Assembly (NCBI GenBank): GCA_963698275.1
Contig: CAVOQE010000001.1
Location: 806,001 to 870,000 of the forward strand
Direction: 5' to 3'
Length of the DNA stretch: 64,000 nucleotides
Source of the DNA: Anderseniella sp963698275
GTDB taxonomy: Bacteria; Pseudomonadota; Alphaproteobacteria; Rhizobiales; Aestuariivirgaceae
Positions 25,602-34,284 of the stretch are shown in pieces. A program made the translations under genes and the position numbers. Under the pieces are notes generated by a model. The model saw only the letters and a program-made list of their open reading frames with translations. It was not told where the DNA came from and searched no databases. Numbering within the stretch: position 1 is the first letter of the stretch; every line of letters begins with the position of its first letter.

Positions 25602-26450
25602 ATGGCACTTGAAATCAAGATTCTCGACTACGGTGATATCGAGCTGGAGACCAGCTTCCTGGTGCTCGGACATGAATGCGGCCGCATCCGCCGGGTGCCG
25701 GTGTACGGCTTCCTCATTCTGGGCGGCAGGTACCCGATCGTGGTCGATACCGGCTATCGCGACAATGCGATCATGGAATCGCTCGGCATGCGCGGCCTGC
25801 AGTTCCACGACAACATGATTGAAAACCAGTTGGCCAAGCACGGGGTGAAAATGGGCGATGTGCGCTACGTGCTGCATACGCATCTGCACATCGACCATGC
25901 CGGCAAGGACGATCACTTCAACATGAACACCACGGTGGTGCTCAATCGCCGCGAGATGGAGTTTTCTGTGTCCGGGATCATGTATCCGCAATATCCCAAG
26001 CCCGACATCAAGCATCTGGTTGACCGGATTTATGAACCCGAAGCCATGCGCTTCCTTGATCTCGAAATCACCGGCGCGGAAGAAATCATTCCCGGCGTGT
26101 GGTGCGAGGCCGCCGGTGCCCATACCGAAGGGTCCATGAACGTGATCGTCGAAACGGCGGAAGGCCTGGCCTGTATCTGCGGTGACGTGATCTATGATTT
26201 CAACGACCAGATCGTCAATCATGTGAACACCAACAACTGGATGGAGCCCCGCGTGACCGGCAACCATGCCGGTTCCAAGCGCGAGGAAAAAGGCGCCATC
26301 AAGAAGCTGCTGAGCAATTACACCTTCCTGCTGCCGGTGCATGACCGCCCGGCCAGGATCGAACACCAGCAGGTAGTGGGTCGCCTCGGCATGGCGGTGC
26401 CCGGGCCAATCACCGAGACCGTTGCCAATCGTGACTGGTTCCCGATGTAG
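25602..26450 (+). CDS. Metallo-beta-lactamase-fold lactonase (AHL-lactonase-like)
   Basis: 282 residues from ATG 25602 (AAGGGAG upstream); a GTG at 25566 is in frame but lacks a ribosome site. The zinc motif HTHLHIDHAG has His94, His96, Asp98 and His99; later ligands are in GAHTEGSMNV and the CGDVIYDF aspartate. The size and motif layout match the N-acyl homoserine lactonase group of this superfamily, which opens lactone rings. Given the neighbours, a pathway lactone is a more likely substrate than a quorum signal. It lies 63 bases after the amidohydrolase. Confidence 0.85.
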   Translation: MALEIKILDYGDIELETSFLVLGHECGRIRRVPVYGFLILGGRYPIVVDTGYRDNAIMESLGMRGLQFHDNMIENQLAKHGVKMGDVRYVLHTHLHIDHAGKDDHFNMNTTVVLNRREMEFSVSGIMYPQYPKPDIKHLVDRIYEPEAMRFLDLEITGAEEIIPGVWCEAAGAHTEGSMNVIVETAEGLACICGDVIYDFNDQIVNHVNTNNWMEPRVTGNHAGSKREEKGAIKKLLSNYTFLLPVHDRPARIEHQQVVGRLGMAVPGPITETVANRDWFPM

Positions 26451-26480
26451 ACCTTGATGCAGTCAGAGGAGTAACCTGCC

Positions 26481-28077
26481 ATGGCACATGATGCGCTTGA
26501 TCCGTCGTTTCGCGACCTGATCGACGAGCACGCCCCGGTTCTGCAGTTGGGAACCGGGTTCAATTTCACCGAAGGCCCGATCTGGCATCCGGCAGAACAG
26601 TACCTGCTGTTTTCCGACATGCCGGATGACAAGCGGCGCCGGTGGGACAGCCATGGCGTGCAGCGAGGTGATGCATCCGTCCAACAAGGGCAACGGCATG
26701 ACCTATGACGGCAACCTCAACCTGCTGGTGTGTGAGCATGCCACGTCGTCGGTTGCCCGGTTTCGTCCGGACGGCACCCGCCAGGTGCTGGCCAGCCATT
26801 ACGAAGGCCGCGAACTGAACAGCCCCAATGACCTGGTGGTGAAGTCGGACGGCTCGATCTGGTTTTCCGATCCGACCTATGGCCGCATGCCGGGCTTCGG
26901 GGTTGAACGTGAAGTGCAACTCGGGTTTCAGGGTGTCTACAAGATCGCTGCCGGCGCAGCACCGGGTGCCGAACCCGAACTGGTTGTCGATCGCTATACC
27001 TTCACCCAGCCCAACGGCCTGTGCTTCTCGCCGGATGAAAAGCTGCTCTACATCAATGATACGGTGCAGGCGAACATCCGCGTTTATGATGTGACCGCCA
27101 GCGGTGGTCTGGCCAATGGCCGGCTGTTTGCGTCGGGCATCCAGGACAGCATGAAGCCGGGTGTGCCGGACGGCATGAAGTGCGACATGCACGGCAATGT
27201 CTGGGTGACGGCGCCTGCCGGCATCTGGGTCTACAATCCGCAAGGCGTGCTGATCGGCAAGGTGCTGGTGCCGGAACTGGTTGCCAATATTCACTGGGGC
27301 GGTGACAACTGGCGCACGCTGTTCATCTGCGCCACCCATTCGCTGTACTCGGTTGAGACCAGGGTTGGCCCGCGCAATGAGCCGTTCATGAGGTCAGGGG
27401 CAGGCGCGGCTTCGGCGCCTTCTTCCCCGCCGCCTGCACAGGCGGCAGCGCCAACGCCTGCAGGCAACGGACTGCACCTGCAGCCGTTCAGGTGCGCACT
27501 GATCATTCAGGACATGCAGAATGACGTGGTCATGGACGGCGGGGCGTTCGCTGATTCAGGCTCACCGGCGCACTGCAAGCAGCAGAACAATATCGAGAAT
27601 ATCAGGCGGCTGGCGGAGGCCTGCCGGGCCGCCGGTGTGCCGGTCATCCATGTCTGGTTCATCGTCGAGCCGGGTGCGCCCGGCGTCACCATGAACGCGC
27701 CCCTGTTTGAGGGCCTGCGCGATGCCAATGCACTGGTGCGCGGTACCTGGGGGGTGGCGCCGGTGTCAGGACTTGAACCGCAGGCCGGGGATCACGTGGT
27801 CACCAAGTGCCGGATGAGTGCGTGGGAAGGCACCAGCCTTGAAACCATATTGAAGGCGACGGGTCGCGATACCATCATCGAGACGGGTGCCTGGACCAAC
27901 ATGTCCATCGAGCACACCGCGCGCACCGGTGCCGACAAGGGCTATCACATGGTGATCCCGGAAGACGGTTGCTCGACCATGAATGCCGAATGGCACAATG
28001 CGTCGATCAACTTCGCGCTGCAGAACGTGTCGAAAGTGGTGAAGACAGACGAGGTGATCGCGGCACTGAAAGGCTAG
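26481..28077 (+). pseudogene. SMP-30/gluconolactonase fused to an isochorismatase-like domain, with one frameshift
   Basis: Frame 1 starts at ATG 26481 (AGGAG upstream) and encodes the SMP-30 N-terminus (FNFTEGPIWHP, LLFSDMPDD). After GHGV near 26660 the match continues in another frame as SEVMHPSNKGNGMTYDG, so one extra base (or two missing) breaks it. The rest runs unbroken to 28077: SMP-30 beta-propeller to ~27390 (LNSPNDLVVKSDGSIWFSDPTYG), a Pro/Ala linker (~27400-27470), then an isochorismatase-like hydrolase from 27478 (ALIIQDMQND; VVTKCRMSAW). The usual nucleophile Cys is Ser (TNMS). SMP-30 proteins open sugar lactones; isochorismatase-like proteins cleave amides. Conservation on both sides of the break suggests recent decay or a sequencing error. 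Confidence 0.75.
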
Positions 28078-28162
28078 AGTGCGGGACGGAATATGTCAGT
28101 CCGGCACAGTCGTCACTCCTGCGAAGGCTGATATATCCACACTCGGCGGCATACTCCGCACT

Positions 28163-28340
28163 AACTGGTATTGGATCCCCATTTTCATGGGGATGACGGC
28201 AGTGAAGATTTCTAATCCAGGGCACCAAATGCGCCCAGCAGAGCGCAGCCGTCGGGTTGCTGGCACGAGCAAAAAGAATGCCCGTCCTTTGATCCTGCAA
28301 CCCTGTCATCCCCATGAAAATGGGGATCCAATCCCAGTGC
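28163..28340. repeat. Inverted pair of a short dispersed-type repeat in a convergent gap
   Basis: The unit GGATCCCCATTTTCATGGGGATGAC type sequence near 28169-28193 recurs inverted near 28306-28330, and the match extends outward (ACTGGTATT versus AATCCCAGT). Each copy is itself palindromic (ATCCCCAT/ATGGGGAT). The 356-base gap 28078-28433 lies between convergent genes; apart from this pair I see no gene in it. The layout suits a bidirectional terminator or a small non-autonomous element. Confidence 0.6.
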
Positions 28341-28433
28341 GAACAAAGTACGCGTTGATAGATAAATTCCAGCCATGACGGCACACACCCGTGGCGCGCT
28401 TTTGGCGATCCTGCAGATTAAACGCCTGATGCT

Positions 28434-29096
28434 CTAATGCCGACTTTGATCCTGGTCCTTCAGGCTCATGACGATCTCATGGGTGAGCTCGAGTATTTCG
28501 CGGGCTGCCAGGCCTGAGCGCTGGGTTTCCATGACCGAGCGGCCATCGCCCATGCACGATGCAAATATGATGCGGTTGCCGATCATGGTTTCGGCTGCCG
28601 TGGTCCCCAGTTCCTTCAAGGCTTCAGCGATTTCAGCAGTCAGACGCGCACGCTGGTTGGCGCGGTTGAGCACCATCAAAGCAGGTTTCTTCTCACCCCT
28701 GGTCATTTCGATGGTGGGTTCGGTGGCCCACAGGTCGACCGGTGACGGGGCGACCGGGATCACCACCAGGTCAGCGGTTTCGATGGCCGGCCTGCCGTCC
28801 ACACCCATTTTGGGCGGGGTGTCGATGACGACGATGTCGTGGTCTTCCGCCAGGGCCTGTGCCTCATAGCGCGCACCCCAGGCACTGGCGGTGCGGAAGG
28901 TCATGTCAGGCCCGGATCCGTTGGCGTTTTCCTTGCGCGCCATGAACCAGCGCCCGAGACTGCCTTGCGGATCGGTATCGAGAATAGCGGTTTTCAGTTT
29001 GCGGTTCTGAGCGCACGCGACTGCAATGTGAGCCGCCAGAGTGGTCTTGCCAGACCCGCCCTTTTGCTGGGTAACGGTAATGATCTTGCCGGTCAT
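28434..29096 (-). CDS. Orphan ParA-family ATPase
   Basis: 220 residues from the preferred start (MTGKIITVTQQKGG); the frame extends four codons further to 29108. The deviant Walker A is KGGSGKTT near residue 11, Walker A' is IVVIDTPPK, and the switch region LDTDPQGSLGRWF is present. This places it with the ParA/MinD-like partitioning ATPases of the short, chromosomal type that position cellular cargo. No ParB gene or parS-like cluster lies nearby, so it is an orphan. It converges on the SMP-30 gene and is followed upstream by the YeeE/YedE pair on the same strand. Confidence 0.88.
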   Translation of the reverse strand: MTGKIITVTQQKGGSGKTTLAAHIAVACAQNRKLKTAILDTDPQGSLGRWFMARKENANGSGPDMTFRTASAWGARYEAQALAEDHDIVVIDTPPKMGVDGRPAIETADLVVIPVAPSPVDLWATEPTIEMTRGEKKPALMVLNRANQRARLTAEIAEALKELGTTAAETMIGNRIIFASCMGDGRSVMETQRSGLAAREILELTHEIVMSLKDQDQSRH

Positions 29097-29188
29097 CGCA
29101 CAAAGCACTCCGGTTACATGGTGCGTTATCCTAACACTTTTATGTCAAAACCCGCACTGAACAGGCAAGGTTGTGCACAGGCTGGAAA

Positions 29189-29602
29189 TCAGGGCCTGTT
29201 GACCACATTCAGTGCCGCCATGCCGAAAATCATCGCCGCGATGAACACCAGCACCGGCACGCCGCCGACCAGCAGGCCGGCAAGGGCAGGACCGGGGCAC
29301 AGGCCTACCAGCCCCCAGCCGAGGCCGAACACGGCTGCACCGCCGATGAGTTTGCCGTCGATCACGCTGGACGCAGCGCCGGGCATGTCTCCGCCGAAAA
29401 CCGGAGCCTGCTTTGTACCGGCTATCAACCATGCAATGGCCATCACCAGCACGGCTCCGATCATCACAAAGGCTAGCGTCGGATCCCACGCGCCGCCGAA
29501 CAGGTCCAGAAAGCCGAGCACACGGGCCGGATTGATCATGTCTGAAACCACCAGGCCGAGACCGAAAATCAGACCGGCAAGGAGGGCGATAAGTTTGCGC
29601 AT
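29189..29602 (-). CDS. DUF6691/YeeE-YedE family small membrane protein
   Basis: 137 residues, four predicted membrane segments, with GLGLVVSDMINPARVLGFLD near the start and GLGWGLVGLCPGPAL near the end. The Cys in the latter is the conserved thiol of the YeeE/YedE thiosulfate/sulfur permease group. It forms a two-gene unit with the next gene (15 bases apart), the common half-size pair that together makes one transporter. Such pairs often accompany persulfide dioxygenases; one is encoded at 56944-57810. Confidence 0.85.
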   Translation of the reverse strand: MRKLIALLAGLIFGLGLVVSDMINPARVLGFLDLFGGAWDPTLAFVMIGAVLVMAIAWLIAGTKQAPVFGGDMPGAASSVIDGKLIGGAAVFGLGWGLVGLCPGPALAGLLVGGVPVLVFIAAMIFGMAALNVVNRP

Positions 29603-29617
29603 TTCGAAGTCCTTCCT

Positions 29618-30049
29618 TCAGCCAGCAATCAGGTGGCGGGAAACGGTAACGACGATGATCGCCACAGCCATGAAAGTCAGTGTCGCCAGGATGGAGCGTT
29701 TCGACAGGCGCGACATCCCGCACACGCCATGCCCGCTGGTGCAGCCAGACCCAAGACGCGAGCCGATGCCGACAAGCACACCTCCGGCGATCAGCAGGGG
29801 CAGGGAGCCGGTTATGGTGATGGCAGGCGGTGCCACAACCAGCGCATACAGCGCAGGCGCTGCAACGAGACCCGCCAGGAACAAAAGACTTTCAGCCCAG
29901 GCAGCAGGCAGTTTCAGGGCGATCAGCGACCCGGCGATACCGCTGATCCCGGCAATGCGGCCATTGGCCAGCAGCAACAATGCTGCCGACAGGCCGATCA
30001 GGATACCGCCGGCCAGGCCGAACAGCGCGTTGGTGAGGTCGAAATTCAT
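29618..30049 (-). CDS. YeeE/YedE family membrane protein
   Basis: 143 residues from the preferred ATG (30047-30049); the frame is open to 30103. Four or five membrane segments; the conserved GSRLGSGCTSGHGVCGMSRLSKRS motif carries the two thiols typical of YeeE/YedE sulfur transporters. It is the upstream half of the pair with 29189-29602. The family moves thiosulfate or other sulfur species across the inner membrane. Confidence 0.85.
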   Translation of the reverse strand: MNFDLTNALFGLAGGILIGLSAALLLLANGRIAGISGIAGSLIALKLPAAWAESLLFLAGLVAAPALYALVVAPPAITITGSLPLLIAGGVLVGIGSRLGSGCTSGHGVCGMSRLSKRSILATLTFMAVAIIVVTVSRHLIAG

Positions 30050-30153
30050 GGGTAAGTGTTCTCCAACAGATTGGAAATTGTCTGCCTGCACATTTGGGGA
30101 CACCCGCCTGCCGGGTCAATGCGACACATCAAACCGAGTTAGAGGACTGAAGG

Positions 30154-30549
30154 TCATCCAGCGTCAGTAATAAAGTGGTTCTGAAGATAGCTTACGCTCT
30201 TGGTTCTCCAGTATGGGTAGAAAACCCAGGATGTTAAGCTGTCGAATTTCCAGTCATCGCCATCGCGGTATTGGAGTGTCCAGCAATAAGGTGTTGCGCC
30301 GCGTCGATCCACTTTGATGCGGCATTCATCTGAAAGCCCAAAGCCGACGCACTGTATCGCTTCTTCCATGGTGTCAAAGTGTTGGTGCCAGCCACCAAAA
30401 TACACGGTCCCCTGAAATTCTTCATCAATCACGGTGATGTCGAAACCGGTCTCGTCCTTCGCATGGATCGTCAGCTGCTTGTCGCCAGACTTAAAGCGAA
30501 TGTCCGGATGGCCTTCAAGCCGTTGTTTAAGCTCCGCCAGGGTCTTCAT
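30154..30549 (-). CDS. Hypothetical protein
   Basis: 131 residues from ATG 30549 (MKTLAELKQRLEG); the frame also allows a start at 30582. The protein is soluble, Trp/Tyr-rich in its C-terminal half (TPYCWTLQYRDGDDWKFDS), with no signal peptide. I do not recognise a family. It sits between the YeeE pair and the YcxB-like gene on the same strand. Confidence 0.5.
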   Translation of the reverse strand: MKTLAELKQRLEGHPDIRFKSGDKQLTIHAKDETGFDITVIDEEFQGTVYFGGWHQHFDTMEEAIQCVGFGLSDECRIKVDRRGATPYCWTLQYRDGDDWKFDSLTSWVFYPYWRTKSVSYLQNHFITDAG

Positions 30550-30627
30550 AGCTGACAAGTGCTCCGTACGGCTTGAAACCACGCTACCTTTGCGACTGTC
30601 TTCGCCTTCCGTCAGGGAGGGTATTTT

Positions 30628-31134
30628 CTAGGCAAATGTTTTCCCCGAAATCTTGGTGTGCGCAAGATGCCTGAAGGTCTTCAGATCAGTATCGTTTACG
30701 AATGCTCGCGTGGGGATGCAGATACCCTGCCAGCGATTGATCCAAAGCACAGCATGACTATCGTTCTCGTTGTGAGCCTGGAACATGTCCCAGTCCATTT
30801 CTGACTTGCAGGTGACTGCGTCGTAAGCAATCCCCGCATCTGAAATGACCAGTTTGTTTTCATGCTCACCTAGACGCAACTGCCTGAACCGGCGTTTCGT
30901 CTGCCACGGGTGCACAAAGACAAGCCATATGAAAAAACACGTGCCAATAGCGATCATTCCCGAATTACTGATGCTATCGATAATAAACCAACTGGCGCAT
31001 ACGCCCAGAAATGCGAAAATGAGAAAGGTGGCGCAATTATTGAGCAAAGACAGCTTGCTCTGTAAACCGCAGTATTTTTGATAATCTTCCGGTGACCAGG
31101 TAAATTTGGCGGTAATTTGCGGATGTGTGTGCAT
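30628..31134 (-). CDS. YcxB-like membrane protein
   Basis: 168 residues from ATG 31134 (frame open to 31152). Two adjacent membrane segments (CATFLIFAFLGVCASWFII and GMIAIGTCFFIWLVFVH) are followed by a soluble C-terminal domain. Its ISDAGIAYDAVTCKSEMDWDMFQ and ICIPTRAF elements match the YcxB-like pattern (a PH-like domain at the membrane). The role of this family is unknown. Its base composition is a little more AT-rich than that of neighbours, as is that of the preceding gene, so the pair may be a recent acquisition. Confidence 0.65.
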   Translation of the reverse strand: MHTHPQITAKFTWSPEDYQKYCGLQSKLSLLNNCATFLIFAFLGVCASWFIIDSISNSGMIAIGTCFFIWLVFVHPWQTKRRFRQLRLGEHENKLVISDAGIAYDAVTCKSEMDWDMFQAHNENDSHAVLWINRWQGICIPTRAFVNDTDLKTFRHLAHTKISGKTFA

Positions 31135-31218
31135 TTGCTTGCATCTGTCCATGCGATATAGGTGTTCACACGACAGGGTGCCTCGGCATCCATTAAAAAA
31201 CCTGTAAAAATCATCAGG

Positions 31219-31611
31219 CTACTGCACAATAATGGTTTTATACTGCTTGTCGGCGCCGGACAGCTTGTCGAGCATCAGCTGGACCTTGCCGAAGAACACC
31301 TGCTTGCCGGGATAGCCGACCATTCGGTCGATCTCGCGGCCATTTTCGACCAGCACGAATGTTGGCGTGCCGACAACGCCGCCAATGCCTTTCAGGTCCT
31401 TGGGGCGCGGCGATGCGACATCCAGCACCCGCAGCGGCGCGGCGCGGCCTTCAGGCCCGGCATTGTAAGCCTCCACACCGATCTCCGCATGCCATTTGGC
31501 GCACCACGGACAGCCCTTGCGATCAAACATCACAAGACTGGCTGCGCTGACGCTGAGCGACATCAGGCACAGAAAGAGCGCGGTGGCGAGGGTTTTTGAA
31601 ATCAGCTGCAT
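31219..31611 (-). CDS. Periplasmic thioredoxin-fold protein
   Basis: 130 residues from ATG (31609-31611); an upstream in-frame start at 31722 would remove the signal peptide from the N-terminus and overlap the next gene. The signal peptide (MQLISKTLATALFLCLMSLSVSA) is followed by a thioredoxin fold with the redox motif CPWC in DRKGCPWCAKWH and a cis-Pro loop GVVGTPTFVLV. It probably reduces or shuffles disulfides in the periplasm. It lies 68 bases downstream of the NagZ-like gene on the same strand. Confidence 0.8.
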   Translation of the reverse strand: MQLISKTLATALFLCLMSLSVSAASLVMFDRKGCPWCAKWHAEIGVEAYNAGPEGRAAPLRVLDVASPRPKDLKGIGGVVGTPTFVLVENGREIDRMVGYPGKQVFFGKVQLMLDKLSGADKQYKTIIVQ

Positions 31612-31679
31612 GGGGTCTGTATAGCCGATCCGCCATGCATGCGCATTCAAAGATTTGTTATTGGGAAGCGATCTACAGA

Positions 31680-32795
31680 TTACCGCCGCAGTCGCGCCTT
31701 GTAGCCAATTACGCGCTGCCATGATCGGTACAATTGTTTGAAATCCAGCCTGCCTTCCCTGACGCCGCGGGCTATGGCGCGGACGGCGAATTCCGGGTCT
31801 GACGGGGCCTGCGCCAGCACATTGCCGATCAGCACGATGTCGTTACCTGCGGCCAGGGCCATGATGATGGCTTCATCCAGCTTGCGCTTGGAGCTGATGC
31901 TGCGCATTTGCAGGTCGTCGGTGATGATGACGCCGTCAAACCCCAGATCGTCGCGCAGCATGGTCTTGACGGCGACGGGCGACAGGGAGGCGGGCAGGTT
32001 TTCGCCGTTGCCCCAGTCGCGGTGATAGATATGCGAGGTCATCACCATGCCCGCATAACCCTTGGCAAACAGGCGGCGATAGGGCTCGATCTCGATTTGC
32101 TGCCAGTGTTTGGTCACGTCAACAAAGTGCAAATGGCTGTCCTTGGTCGACGACCCGTGCCCCGGCCAGTGCTTCAATGCGGTGCCGATACTGGCGGCAT
32201 CATGGGCGGCGACGAAGCTTTGTGCATAGCGCGCGACATATAGCGGGTGGATGCCGAACGAGCGGTAATTGCGGGCAATGACAGGATTGTTGGGATTGAG
32301 GCGCAGATCGACCACGGGGCCGAGGTTTGTGTTGAAGCCGGCCCTGACCAGCTCTTTCGCCATGCCGTCATAGCGTTCGCGGGCCTGGGCAACGGTGCTG
32401 CGCTGCTGCATGCGAAAATGGCCCGGTGTGTAGGTGAACCCCTTGGCCCGGGTGAGGCGTTCGACAGCGCCGCCTTCCTCGTCCACCGCGATGATCGGCG
32501 TATGGCGGGTGTCGGCTGTCCGGAAAACCTGAGTCAGCGCAGTGACTTGTTTCGGGTTCTTGATGTTCTTCTGGAACAGGATCACCCCACCGAGAAGGCT
32601 CTGTTCGAGCGCCCGGCGCACTGTGCGAACACGCGGGTCGTCTGCCGTCAGCCCGGCAAACCCCTTGATCACCAACTGGCCGTACATCTTGAGCAACCCC
32701 TGGTCGCGGGTGACGGGGCGTGCATCACAAGACGGTGCAGCCGCTGACAAGGCAGCGATCAGGCAGGCCAGCAATGTAGTCGATTTGAATAACAT
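31680..32795 (-). CDS. Exported glycoside hydrolase family 3, NagZ-like
   Basis: 371 residues. An N-terminal signal peptide (MLFKSTTLLACLIAALSAAAPSCDA) is followed by the GH3 catalytic barrel with IAVDEEGG, the His/Asp dyad loop KHWPGHGSSTKDSH and the nucleophile Asp in DGVIITDDLQM. These residues define beta-N-acetylhexosaminidases of the NagZ type that release GlcNAc in cell-wall recycling. Classical NagZ is cytoplasmic, so the signal peptide points to a periplasmic variant. The Cys in the signal region (APSCDA) could be a lipobox but lacks the usual Leu at -3. Confidence 0.85.
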   Translation of the reverse strand: MLFKSTTLLACLIAALSAAAPSCDARPVTRDQGLLKMYGQLVIKGFAGLTADDPRVRTVRRALEQSLLGGVILFQKNIKNPKQVTALTQVFRTADTRHTPIIAVDEEGGAVERLTRAKGFTYTPGHFRMQQRSTVAQARERYDGMAKELVRAGFNTNLGPVVDLRLNPNNPVIARNYRSFGIHPLYVARYAQSFVAAHDAASIGTALKHWPGHGSSTKDSHLHFVDVTKHWQQIEIEPYRRLFAKGYAGMVMTSHIYHRDWGNGENLPASLSPVAVKTMLRDDLGFDGVIITDDLQMRSISSKRKLDEAIIMALAAGNDIVLIGNVLAQAPSDPEFAVRAIARGVREGRLDFKQLYRSWQRVIGYKARLRR

Positions 32796-32910
32796 GAACT
32801 TTAAACCGGGATTATCGCATGTTTTTCCGGTTTATCAATCGCTCATGGCAGTCTGGCAACCCCCGTATCATTGCTTGACGTTTTCAGGTTGCCGGATCAG
32901 ATTTCAGTTC

Positions 32911-34259
32911 ATGAGACTGTATCACCCTGCCGCATTTGATTTCACCACTACCGTGCCAAGTTACTGGGAAGCATCTGCCGACCCGTTGAGCCGCACCACA
33001 CAGTCACTGCACGGTGCACACACGGCAGATGTCGCCGTCATTGGCGGCGGCTATGCGGGCCTGCATGCTGGCCTGCAATTGACGCAAGTCCACGGTCTGA
33101 AGGTGTGCGTGCTGGAAGCCGGTGATATCGGCTGGGGTGCATCGGGGCGCAATGGCGGGTTTTGCTGTCCCGGTGCCACAAAACTTTCCTACGGCCAGTT
33201 GATCAAACGGTTCGGTCTCGATGAAACCAGGCGGTTTTTCAAGGTGCAACGCGGTGCGGTCGAGTTTGTTGGTGAATTCCTTGCCGCCAACAACATCGAT
33301 GCAGACCGCACCGGTGACGGCGAGCTGCAGCTGGCGCACAGGGAAACGGCGATCAGGGAACTGAAACAGGAACAGGCTTTCCTGCGCGACACTTTTGGCG
33401 CCCAGTCCACATTTTTGAGCCGTGAAGAGCTTGCCGCACGCGGCAATGACAGCGATGCGTTTCATGGTGGACTGCAGAGCGACGTTACATTCGGATTGCA
33501 CCCGCTGAAATATGTTCGCGGTCTGGCACGGGCGGCCATCGATGCTGGCGTAACGGTGTTTTCAAATTCCGAAGTGAGCGGACTGGACCTCGGAAACCGG
33601 GCTGCATACGCTGAAGACCGGCAATGGACAGGTGACCGCGAAAACCGTGCTGGTGGCCAGCAATGGCTATACTGACGAAACGCTGCCCGCGGCCCTGGGC
33701 GGCAGGCTGCTTCCTGCATTGACGCGGATCATCGTGACCCGCCCGATCAGCGACAACGAACTGAAGGCGCAGGGCTGGACGCGTACCGATCCGACCTACG
33801 ATACCCGCAACCTGCTGCACTATTTCAGGCTGTTGCCAGACAACCGGTTCATGTTCGGCGGGCGTGGCGGCACCGATGCGTCGCCTGAGGGCATGAAGGC
33901 GATCCAGCTCTCCCTGCGGGCCAATTTTGAAAAGTTCTTTCCCCGGCTTGCCCATGTCGAGACCGAGTATTCATGGGGCGGGCTGGTTTGCCTGACGTCG
34001 TCGAGACTGCCGTTTGCCGGGCCGATTGACGGTATGGACAATGTCTTCGGTGCGTTCGGCTGGCACGGCAACGGCGTGGCCATGGCCAGCTATGCCGCCA
34101 ACCGGTCTGGCAGATGTGATGGCAGGTGCCACGCAACACTCCGACGCGCTGCCTGCCATGATGCGGTCGCTGCCCGGGCGTTTCGTTTTACCATCCTTGC
34201 GGGTTCAGTATCTCAAGGCGGCCTATCTGGGCTATGGTGCGGCGGACAGATGGCGTTAG
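32911..34259 (+). pseudogene. FAD-dependent amino-acid/amine oxidase (DAO family), two frameshifts
   Basis: The gene starts at ATG 32911 (MRLYHPAAFDFTTTVPSYWE). FAD-binding is in DVAVIGGGYAGLHAGL, then GWGASGRNGGFCCPGATK, the pattern of PuuB/gamma-glutamylputrescine oxidase-like enzymes. Near 33605-33612 the frame breaks: the match continues as LKTGNGQVTAKTVLVASNGYTD in another frame. It runs through the conserved YSWGGLVCLTSSRLPFAGP and FGWHGNGVAMASYAA, then breaks again near 34100, and ends TGLADVMAG...KAAYLGYGAADRWR at 34259. No other damage is seen, so this is either a young pseudogene or two indel errors. It would otherwise be about 445 residues, the normal size. Confidence 0.8.
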
Positions 34260-34284
34260 TTTTTGTTTATGAAGGGCGTTGAAG

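Noticed and set aside
25602..26450. Quorum-quenching AHL lactonase as the firm function
   Set aside because: Only fold and motifs support it; the catabolic neighbours make a pathway lactone more likely, and no luxI/luxR genes are present.
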